This document shows positions 22,501-34,500 of a DNA stretch of 64,000 nucleotides, one piece after another (position 1 is the stretch's first letter; every line of letters starts with the position of its first letter). The notes beneath the pieces were generated by a model that worked only from the letters and a program-made list of their open reading frames with translations, did no database searches and was not told where the DNA came from. Source of the DNA: Branchiostoma belcheri. Its lineage: Eukaryota; Chordata; Leptocardii; Amphioxiformes; Branchiostomatidae. The position numbers were made by a program, and so were the translations under genes. The stretch lies in NCBI RefSeq assembly GCF_001625305.1, contig NW_017803898.1, positions 179,050-243,049 of the forward strand, written 5' to 3'.

Positions 22501-25500
22501 AGAAAGAGAGAACCTAAGCAAATAACTAAGACAACTTAATACAATGTTATTAGGAAGCTTAGGAATTTGAACTTTTTTCTTGACAAAGAGGGAACCTTGT
22601 TCACCATTGGAGGAGCCTGTCTGACCCTTGACCTGTGAATCTGCAGGTGCCTGCTGGATGCTGACAGCTGCTCGCACCTGATTGGTTGGTGACTCACCAC
22701 TCGTGGCCTCTGATTGGTCAGTGCCACCTTGTGCTGTGCTGTTATTGGTGGACTGGCTGCAGGTGTTCATGTGGACTGGCCAATGAGCTTGCTGGCAGGG
22801 GTAGTCGCAGTAACTGGTGTTCCAGCAACAGTAGAAAATGGCCTCCTTCCCACAGAAAGCACACTGAAAGAACAGATGATGCATACAAAATACTTAACTG
22901 CTGCAACAAAAGTACAGGCTCAAAAGTACAGGCTCTAAAAATATGACTGTCTGTTCTCACATGATTATCACATCAAGTCACATGACAGGAGAACTCCAAG
23001 ACAAGATCTTAACCAGGTGAAGAAGAGACAGAGAGTGTCTCGAAAGCTCCCCATAGAGTAGCTGAACTTCCATTGTGTGTTCTGGTATAAATATTCGTCA
23101 AAATTAGGTTCAAAAGTAAACTGTAAAGCGACTTTTGTAAAGTTTTCTAGAGCATGCTCCCGTAGAAAATTTTCAAAACTTGACTGAAATGCCATTCACT
23201 GGCTTGCATATTGAGGGGCAATTTTGCTGGTAGACTAAGATTAGTTTAATGTCATCCCTTATCAATATCTTTATATGCCAATTTTTTGGCAAATTTTGGT
23301 CTGTTCTGAGCAACAAAATTCCTTCAGATGATGGAAAGACAGATAGCTGGCTAGAACATTGGTTCCCCCTGTGTCTCACCCATTGATTTTTTTTGCCCTG
23401 ATGTTTCATATTTTTTCTTAAAAAAAATCAGAGAGCCGACAAATCAAATTGTTGTGGCCTTAGGCATCAGGGAGAAGGTTAAGAGTGTTCCCTGTGTCTT
23501 ACCCATTGTTTTTTCTTGGCTTTTTTTTTCCCCTGATGTTTCATTTCTTCTAAAAAAAATCTGAGAGCCAACAAAGCAAATTGGTGTGGCCTTAGGCACC
23601 AGGTAGAAGGTTAACGTTAGCGTTCCTCCCGTGTCTCACCCATTGTTTTTTCTTGGCCTCCTCCACAGCCCTGTTCTTGTCGGCCTCACACTGTCTGCGC
23701 AGGTCCTGGATCAGCCGCTGTTTCTCCAGCTCCAAACTCTGACGCATCTCAGCCATCGTCAACTCTGGGGAGGGAGGGAAGGCTTGGTTAGTAGCTCAGA
23801 CACATGTAAGACAAGAAAACATGACTTATAGTTGTTTAAAGTTAAACCTTTTGGTCCAACACAAAAAATTCTCTCACCTAGAGCTTTCGACCAGTCACTC
23901 TGGTCTTCCTCAGTAGACTGACCCAGTGAGGCTTGTCACGTGGCTTCTTTGTGTGACGTCAACACTGGGTCAAAGGTATCTGGTAGACAATGTCACACTT
24001 GATGTCACACTTCAAAGAAGCCACGTGACAAGCTTCACTGGGTCAGTCTACTGATTTAGACCAGAGTGACTGGTGTTGGACCAAAAGTTTTAACTTTGAA
24101 CAACTATAAGTGACAAAAGCTACTCACTGACACATAATTATGAGACAACAAGAACAAGTACAAATAAGTACTATCATGATAACTCTCAAGAAAAAAATCC
24201 AACTGACCCATGTTATGTTTCATCTCGGCCATCTCCTGCCTGTGTCTCCAGCTGAGTTTCTCCACCTCCAGCTGAAGGTGTTTCACGGTTGCTAGGTTAT
24301 CTCCACGGCGACCAAGGTCAGCCCACATCTGCTGGAACGTGCCCTTCACAACCTCAACGACCTTCAACAAAAACAGGCCATTTTAAAATATTATTATATA
24401 GTGAGACACAGGTATGGAGTGAATGTACTGGTAAAACATAATTTGTTCTTATTCTTAGTCACATGCACTTCAGACCATACCAATTAAATTCATTCATTCA
24501 CTCTCAGACTTTTTAAAACAAAACATATGACACAACGGGGGGAAAAATAGGCCTATGATAGCCCTAAAAGCTACAATAGGAGACATGAAGTCAACATACC
24601 AGACTGGTTTGTAATTCAAACAATGAGTTTTGAACTTTTAATCAAACCACTGCTGACCTTGTCTGTATACTTGCTGATGTCATCAGTGTTCTCTGTACTG
24701 GTGGTGGTGGTGTGAGTAGTAGAGGAGGAGCTGGTTGAGGAAGTTACTGGAGGAGGAGATGACACCACAGGGCTCTGACCCACAATGCCAGGCTGGCTGT
24801 GAGCAGTCTGCTGTACAGCTGTGGGAAGGAGGGGGTAAAAAAAAACATACTTAAACACTCAATCTGTTAAGTTAAAAGTATAACATAAACTCATTGGCAC
24901 TTTTGATCAATTGCTTGCATCACGTATCCGTTAAGTCTTGTGTCTGTAACCATAACTCTCGCGAGATTACGTTGTGAAGTGATTGGTCATTCATTCATTA
25001 TCCTGATGAAGGCGACAGTGGTTGCTGAAAATTTGATCACTGTTTAACCTTTGTGTTGGACTTCAGTTCAACATTTTGATAAAATGTGTTGTGTGTTAGC
25101 AAAAACCATCAACACTACAATATGTACTTTACAAGTCTAAACTCTCTCTTTTCCCATAGGTTTGGGATTACAATGTATTATGTTAAGTCAATATACAGTA
25201 CTATATGTTTTATCCAAAAATGCCAACAAAGTTGTTAACAGAAACAGATTTTGTAGAAACAGATGCAGAAACAACATCGATGACAGACCAACACAACTGT
25301 TACAGACTTTAGTACATGTACAGTAAACTGGAACACTTAAAGTTCGTGAAATTATGTGCAAGAAATATTACAAAGAAGTTACTTACATTGCACCAACATC
25401 ACTGACAAACAGTTTCAAACAATGAGAAACCAAATAAAAATTCACAGAAATATTTTTCTTTTGCAAACAGATGCATTACATTCCATGAGATGCATCCAAA

Positions 25501-28500
25501 GCAACAAATCAGGAAGCTTGTTACATTCAACAGAACACTGTTATGAAACCTCTGCTGTGATTGGCAGAACATGTTTGGATGAGCCACTGTGATTGGTGGA
25601 AACTGCTTGGCAATGATGTAAGGCTCTTACCCAGAAGCACCTTCTGAGGCGTACCTGTTGACACCTGGACAAAGCGTGGGAACGTCTGAGACACGGGCGT
25701 GGCGGTGGTTGTTGCCGTGGCTACGAAACAATAACAATAAACAATGGTCGATTCTACTCTGCCTTTTGTGGTACTGGTATACATTTTGTACATGTATCAT
25801 GCCCGTAGCCAGGGGGGGTTCGGGGGTTCGGAAGAACCCCCCACAAGGCTCAAAGGTCCACATTTTGGTCCACTTTTTATGTAAAGGTCCACTTTTTGGT
25901 CCACATTTTATGTAAAGGTCCACTTTTTGGTCCACATTTTATATAAAGGTCCAAGTTTTTTCTTGAAAAGATGGACTGGAATCGTAGATTAATTGCTCTC
26001 TTTGTCATTGAATAAAAATTTATCTCTGATTTTCTCTTGGAAATCCTGTCAAAAATGCACGAAATGCCATTTTAGAAGGTTCATTTTTCAAAATTTTCCG
26101 GGGGAGCATGCCCCGGACCCCCCTAGGAACCTCGCGCCTTCGGCGCTCGCCTCACGCCTACGGCGCTCGAGGTCCACTCAAGCAGTGGGACGAACCCCCC
26201 CCCATTCAAAATCCTGGCTACGGGCATGTGTATAATTATTATGTTAACTGAAGGAAAAAATGTTGTTTTTGCTCTGAGGTGCAGTGGCTGTTACTTCATC
26301 TTCTGTTGGTTTAGTTAATGAGTCACTTATTGAAACATTGTCTAACTTATCAACTAACCAACCTGATGTATTGTAATGGTGAATGATGATGATGCTTCTT
26401 AGGTGCAGTGGCTATTACTGTATTGTCTCTTGGTTTAGTTAATGAGTCATATATTGAAACATTTTCTAACTTATCAACTAACCAACCTGATACAAATGTA
26501 TTGCAAGGGTGAATGATGATGATCATGATGCTTCTGCAGTGCAGTGGCTATTACTTTATCTTCTCTTGGTTTAGTTAATTGAAACATTGTATAACTTATT
26601 TACTAACCAACCTGATACAGATGTATTGTAATGGTTAATGATGATGATGATGATCTTCTCTTGGTTTAGTTAATTAAAATGGTGTCTAACTCATTAACTA
26701 ACCAACCTGATACAGATGTATTGCAATGGTGAATGATGATGATGATGATCTTCTCTTGGTTTAGTTAATTGAAACATTGTCTTACTTATTAAGTAACCAA
26801 CCTGATACAGATGTATTGCAATGGTGATGATGATGATGCATCTTCTCCTGGTTTAGTTAATTGAAATGTTGTCTTACTTATACCAACCTGATACAGATGT
26901 ATTGCAATGGTGATGGTGCAGTTATTACTTCATCTTCTCTTGGTTTAGTTAATGGGTCACTTATTGAAACATTGTCTTACTTATCAACTAATCAACCTGA
27001 TATAGATGTATTGTAATGGTGAATGATGATGATCATGATGCTTCTGAGGTGCAGTGGATATTACTTTATCTTCTCTTGGTTTAGTTAATTGAAACATTGT
27101 CTAACTTATTAACTAACCAACCTGATACAGATGTATTGCAATGATGATGATGATGATGATCTTCTCTGGTTTAGTTAATTGAAACATTGTCTAACTTATT
27201 AACTAACCAACCTGATACAGATGTATTGCAATGATGATGATGATGATGATCTTCTCCTGGTTTAGTTAATTAAAATCTTGTCTAACTTATTAACTAACCA
27301 ACCTGGTGCAGGCTTTGCTGCACTCCTGAGTGTCATGGTACCTGGTGTTTGTGCGGGCGGGTCCTTTTGAGTCAGCTGTTTCTGTAGATATTCCTGGCTG
27401 GAGCGTTTCAGTTGTCTCTGGGTCCATTCCTTACTCAGGGAGTCCATGGTCACAGGTTCCTATTAATACATCAATCAATCGTTTCATCAATATTCAAAAT
27501 CTAAATCTAAATCTATATGTCAGCCCACAGGATAGAGGCAAACAGTGGACTGTCATCAAGCCTCGGTAAAAGTGTGGAAGCATGTCGTCTATCCCTCGGA
27601 AGACAGGGAACGAAAAGACACTGAACCAAATGGTGAGTGAGTGTACTGAAGGTGGATTCTCCTTATAAAGTTACAGTAACTGTAATATTCAAATTACAGT
27701 ATTAAACGGAAGACAGGGAAACCAAAAAAGTGGTTCCAGCAATTACACACACAAATGGATCTGTCCTGAGGCATTGCCAAAAAAACACCATCTTACAACA
27801 TTTGCACACTGAATCACCACAACATCAACTCCAAAGTGTTACACATGAACAGATTAAGGCTATCAGCATTAAAACTAGGCTTTGATTTTAAACCTAACAC
27901 ATCATTGGTAGGGTTAAAAAGACAACAGCTTCGTCAACAAACTACAGTGAGCTCCATTCCACGACACACAGCGTTTTTCTAGGTTTTACCTTTGACCCCT
28001 TGTCAGAGCTTGCACCAGGTGTAACCATGGTTACCGTGGCCTTCTGCAGAGTGGGGGCCTGTGTTGCCGTAGTAACAGACACGGCGCTGACGGGGCTGAG
28101 CGCCGGCGGGGACAGGTCACGCTCCGTGTCGCTCTTCGCAAGCTTCTCCTGCTTCACCTCCCTGTAATACATGGAGGAAATGTGTCATAATGAATGGTTT
28201 ATTATTGGTCAAACATTACCCGTGCAATCACAGCCTTTTATAGCACTGAATTGATGTAGGGTTTACAATCACAATGTAAACCCTACACAATACACAAAAC
28301 ATCCATACACGATACATTATGATAACATATTTGCTTTTTGCACTTTTGTGAAACTATCACAAGGGTCTGTGCGGCTGACATTCGGCGACACAAGGTGACC
28401 TCAATACGACTTTCCCCAATCCAAGTACCCATTCACACCCAAGTCAATCACGTTTTAATCACATTTGTTCTTAAAAATGTGATTCAGATCAGAATTTATA

Positions 28501-31500
28501 CCTACCTGCTGTCTTTCTCTTTCTTCCGCGAAGTGGAGTCTTCCCCAAGGTCGATGACAAGGTCATGTGAGTCGGAATCCGAGTCACAGTCTAACCTCAG
28601 TCCGATGTCGGGAGAATCTTCACCTTTCTCATCTGCAGACTTGCTGTACGTGTGATCAACTTCCATTCTCTCCCCACTGTCCGAGTCAACCTTCTCTACA
28701 TCAACAATTGGATCAACATCAATCTTCTCCCCACCCTTTGGAAGATCAACTTCCATTTTCTCCTCACGTGCTGGCTCTCCCACTGGATTTACTGAACCAA
28801 GCACTTGGTCACTTCTTTCAAGTTCCGGAGAATTTCTATCCTCATCAACTGATTTTAAACCATGTTCAATTTTCTTTCTGCTTTCCTTTCCAATAAGTCC
28901 TTTTGGTTCAGTAATATCATTTGAAGATGACGTAGAACTCCTTTTAGCTAAATTCTCCCCACCCTGCTCCCTCTGTTCTGATTGGTCCCCATCTTCCTCC
29001 TCCTCCTCCTCCTCTTCCCTGTCCTTGTCTGATTCGTCGCTTTCGCTGTCCGACTCGCTCTCAGACTCCCCTTCTTCTCCATCTTCCTCTGGTGGCGGCA
29101 GTTCTCCAACCTCGTTGATTCCCAACTTGGCCTTACACGACTCGATCGTCTGTAGCAGTGAACTGCTTTTTCTGGCTGTGCTGAGAGGTGGAGACACTGC
29201 AGGCAAGCCCCCCTCCCCACCTAACACATCTGCAACGTGCTGTAAACTGTTACTGGAAGCAGGAATCCCTGTTTTCACCCCAGTCTCAAGTGGCAAAGAC
29301 AAGCCGTTGCCCTCATCCAACCCTGTCTTTATTCCCAGCAAACTCTGGCTATACTTTTTGGGTGTGTCTACCTGTACCTTACTACATGATGGTTTAACTA
29401 CGGAGCTCTTGTTGCTATGGGCAGCAGGTTTGTTGTTATGGGAAGATTCCTTGTTGCTATGCGACTTTGACGGTTTTGTCGCCGAGTCTGATAGCCTGGC
29501 AGAAATCTGACTAGCTGGAGTCTCAGGTTTGAGTTCGTGTGAAACACTCGCATTGGAAGAAGGTTGCGAATCTGTTGGCTGTTTCACTGAAGCGTCTCTG
29601 GTACCGAACGGACGTTTCACCTCCGTAGTTAAGTCAGGCGGACTTTTGGAAGGAGCTATGCTGTCAAACGCTGACTGTTCTAACTCAGTGGTGGTTATTT
29701 TGCCGTTGGAAGCATCAGTAGTGTAGGAAGCAGGGCTTGTCACGTTAACAGGATCGGCAGAGTCAATACTGGGGAGGGGGGAGGCTGTGGTGATACTACT
29801 TGGGGTGCTGGCATACGTTCCGTAGTCGATCTCCTCCAACACGAGACTCTGCTCAGAAGCCGAGTCGCTTCGCACGCCAGGCTCACCCTTATGCGCCAAC
29901 ATGGCGGCAAAGTTTGGTTTCGAGGCGTGTTTCCCGAGCTTCCGCGCAACGTCGTTGATTTTGCGGACCTTGCCAGTGGGAGCGTTACTGACAGGGCTTA
30001 CCTTGTTGTGAGTGTACGCACGGTTTTTATCGTACGGGCTGCGGTAAGCTGCGTACTCGAACGAGCCGAACTTGCGTCGCAGGTTCTCGATGTAGATGTT
30101 CATTTCAGCTACGGCGTTGTCGAAGCTCCCCTTCTGTTTCTTGACAGGGAACGGGATCTCCTCAGACATGATGAAACAGTTCTCAACTGGAACCCATGCT
30201 CTGGAAATTAGCAAACAGGACTGTAACGTTAAAGGTACCCAAAGGCAGGGATTTTCAAGTCAATTTTCCAGTCATTTTTATATGTAGTGAGTGTTTTTTA
30301 CATGAATGAATGAATATTTCCAACACAAGAAGTTGGCTGTTGGAAGTCAACTGTACAACTCTAGTCTTGAATGAACAATCCACCACATTTGTGACATCAC
30401 GTTATGCAATGTGTTGGGAATTACAATTTAAACTTGTCTTATAAGGACTTATTGCGTTGTTTTCTTTCTAGTACTGTACTGTCTTGTTACTTTTAAGATG
30501 AACAAAAACAAAAAGGTAAATCATGGATCTTCCCACTCCCACACAGTAAATGAGCTAATCCTGTCAAACCACCAAACTGAACCATCCCATAGGCTGTTCC
30601 ACTGTCAGGAGGGGGGTGCACAGGCTCCTTACCTGTCATGCTGCCCAAAAAAGCGCACATCTAGTTGCCCATCCACCTCCTGCAGTACCTTTGCCGGCCA
30701 GAAGGGGAAGCCCTTGAGTTTCGCCCACACCAGGATGTGGGGCTCGCGCTGGAAGGTAATAAAAATTTTAGACACATTTAAATGAACAAATTTTCACTTA
30801 CTATAGTATGGTATACGTAGATGAAGGTTAGACATCCAGGTAATAAGATACGCAAAAAAAACGTTCCAAAATCATATCCAGTTGCTTGAGTAAAGTGTTT
30901 TTTGGCATATAGTATGGTATATATCTTTGAACCATTCAACCATCTAAAGGAAAGGAAAGTGCTATCTAGCTAGCAGCAAAGTTGAGACTTTGGTTGTTCT
31001 TTTTTATGCTACACAGTTCCTAAAAATAACTATAAGTAAAGATATTCTAAGCAAACAAATCATTACCCAGTATAGTGAGATGTTAATAGAATGAGAGAGA
31101 GAGAGAGAGAGGAGGAGGAAGAGGAGAGAGAGGAGGGGAGAGGGAGNGGAGAGAGGGGGAGAGGGAGAGAGAGGGGGGAGAGGGAGAGAGAGAGGGAGAA
31201 AGAAAGAAAAGAAGGAATGATAGGGTTTTTTTATTTATTTTTTTTTTATTTTCTTTATTTATTGCTCATCATTTTACAAATGTACAACAGCAGGGGGAGC
31301 AGAATCCCCCTGAATTAGGTCCATTTTGTCACATTATTTGAAAAACAACATTCACATTAAAAAAAATACATCTAAACTAACATACATACAAAAGACATGT
31401 GAAATGTTACTTACACACGGCTCACAGAACCAGTTGTCCTTCTTGGTACAAGACGATGTGTAGCAGTCTGGGCACACTTCAATCTCATACATCTGTGGGG

Positions 31501-31521
31501 AGGGGGGCAGTTAGCGGTTAT

Positions 31522-31560
<39 letters not shown>

Positions 31561-34500
31561 AAAGATAAACCTTTATTTCACCTGATTGTATCACGATGCC
31601 TTTGTGCACTCTTTTCTCAGTCTTTTAGCAACAGGTACATTTTGTACGTTTGTTTTTACGAATACAGCAATTTACATACAAGTACAAAAATTCTAGCAAT
31701 GCAGGCATGCCACCTAGCAGGTTGAACCAGAACTGCAGCCTACCTCGTGTTCACAGATCCTGACGATCATCCTGGCACTGGTGGTCAGCTTGTTGTTGGA
31801 GCCGTTGAAGATGATACAGTTGTGTAAGATCCACTTGGTGTCAGCTATAAAGGCCTGGGTACAGCCATACTTGCTCTTCTTGATGTTCTAATGTAGCAGA
31901 TAAATAATTGATGCTATGGCAAATTTGTTCATTTAAAATTCAAAAATGAATACAAGTTGTCTGCAGAGTGCTTTGGTTTTCTGGCCTGCCATACACATTA
32001 CTTGATTATTTATTACTTCTAGCATTAGTACTCCGTGTTGCATTGAATGAGTGAGTGAGTGAGTGAGTGAGTGAGTGAGTGAGTGAGTGAGTGAGTGAGT
32101 GAGTGAGTGAGTGAGTGAGTGAGTGAGTGAGTGAGTGTGAGTGAGTGAGTGTGTGTGAGTGAGTGTGTGAGTGAGTGAGTGTGAGAGTGAGTGTGAGTGA
32201 GTGTGAGTAAGAGTGTGAGTGAGTGAGTGAGTGAGTAGTGAGTGAGTGAGTGAATGTGTGTGTGAGTTAGTGAGAGTGAGTGTGAGTAAGTGTGAGAGTG
32301 AGTGTAAGTGTGAGAGTGAATGAGTGAGTGTCAGTGAGTGTGTGAGTGTAAGAGTGAGTGAGTGTCAGTGAGTGTGAGTAAGTGTAAGTAAGAGTAAGCC
32401 CTACCCTCTCCAGTGTGCTGAGGTCCATGGGGTGGAAGATGTACTCTCTGTAGTTTGGTGCCTGGGCTGGGTCTACTGGATTCTGGAACGGCTCAGCCTA
32501 AAGAGGAAACGTAGCAGCACATTCAGCCACAAGCATTACAATATTCTACCTCATCAGTAGCTGAAAAGGCATTGTGCTATATAAAAGTGTAAAATACATA
32601 CCTTTGTCGATGACTGCGGTTTATAATATGCCAGTTTACAATAGAGCAAAGCAAGCAAGATGGGGAGAAAACAGGAGGGAAGGAAAGAGAAAAGAAAGGA
32701 GATAGAAAGAAAAACAAATACAAAAATACAAAGAGAGAAAGAAAACTTAATAAATGATACTGCAAATATGGACTTTCATTGCTTTCAGTGCTGTAAAATA
32801 CAGAATTCTTGCAGAATTTTTTTTAACTGCAAAATTTAAACAATACAAAAACCTCCAACTGTGTGTGAAAGTATTAACAAGACGAATCATGAACCTATAT
32901 ACTACAGCTGTAAATAATGAAATTTAACAAAACAAAAATAATAATTGCAGTAGAAGAATAAGAAGACTCAACTGACCCCTGAATGTTTCATCCTCTGTAG
33001 TGAGTGGAGCAGGAGTTTGGAGAGTTTCTCTACAGTCACCATCCCCATGGCTTTAGACTGGGTATCCACACACTCAGCCGACATGATTTTCTACAGGGAA
33101 CAGAACTTTCTGTTTGTCATTTCACAGAATGAAACATGTGTTAAAGTTTTTAACTATCAAAGCAACAAATTCAAAGAAAGATTCTCCTCTGAGTCTGACA
33201 TATGACTTGTATTATATCAGTGAGTTTCTTTTAGGTACCCAGAAATGATTTGGTTTAGAAACAGTAAAAAGGGAGAGAATTATATTTTGTACGAGGTTTG
33301 GCTGAAAGTACTCATTACCATAATTCACGATACCTTGCAAATTTGCAAGATTTCTGTATATTTTCAAGGTCCAATCTTAAGAAATTTTATGCAAATTGAA
33401 GGTTCTCTGTGGGTAACCTCTGACCCACCATGGGTAACCTCTAACCCACCATGGGTGACCTCTAACCCACCATGGGTAAACTCTGACCCACCATGATGGG
33501 TAACCTCTGACACACCATTGGTAACCTCTGACCCACCATGGGTAACCTCTGACCCACCCTGGGTGACCTCTGACCCACTGTGGATGACCTCTGACCCACC
33601 TCACACTCCGGGCACACCCAGTCTCCGTCCGGCTCCTGAGCCAGTTTGAGGCAGCGGGTGTGGTACACCCGGGGGCAAAGTTCACAGCACAACACCGACC
33701 CCTCCCGATGACACAGCCAGCAGTAGAAGTCATTCCTGGAGTCCTAGGGGTCAAAGGGCAAGGGTTAAAAGTTCAAAAGGCAGCACGATCAGCAGTAACA
33801 TTGAATTTTGTTTTTACAATGTTATTTTTTTTCTATGCCTTTCGTGAACAAGACAGGAATTAATAAATAGTTTTGTAAGATGCAATGAAAAGTGTTTAAC
33901 ACTTTGAAAGATTTTGTCATCCAATTTCAATTTGAGAAATTATCAATGACTGCCATGAAAGCCAATCCCCCTGCAGTTTCTTTACAACTGCATCCTTCTG
34001 TCAAGCATATGAATCCGATACATAAAACATATTTCTTTATAAACAACAGCAAAACAACAAAACAATAAGAAACCAGTTCCTCACTTTATCCTGGTTGACA
34101 GGAGGCGGAGGTTTGGTGTACGGTGACGACGGCCGCTTCTTTTTCTTCTTGGCACTTTTGGAATGATTCCGGTCCTGACCCTTCCCCTCCCCGCCTTCCT
34201 CAGGTGGACTCTTCCGTTTCAAACTGTCATGGCTGCCACCAGGGGATTCTGGGAAATCATACATGCACATACCAGTTCAACGTTGAGAATGTCATGTTGA
34301 TAATTGTAAATCGGATAGTGTAATGCATTAACAATGCAGTTAGTACATACAGGAATACAAAATAAATCATACAACTTGATAGATTCTCATAGGATTTATT
34401 TAGAAAATCTATCTAGTTGCTTAAGTGACTATATGTAGATATTATGAATTGTTGAGTTATGACTTAATTATAAGGTATAAGCTCAGTAGCCAACATTCTA

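Noticed and set aside
26268..27310. CRISPR-like array
   Set aside because: Units are contiguous minisatellite copies without distinct spacers and lie in a eukaryotic intron.
28567..29510. ORFs opposite the large ZMYND8 exon
   Set aside because: Shadow frames of the acidic, Ser-rich coding exon on the other strand.
31091..31318. Arg/Glu-rich ORF
   Set aside because: Product of a (GA)n tract, containing an N.
33377..33754. Trp/Val/Arg/Gly repeat ORF on the - strand
   Set aside because: Readthrough of the 21-bp minisatellite downstream of the PHD exon in a shifted frame.
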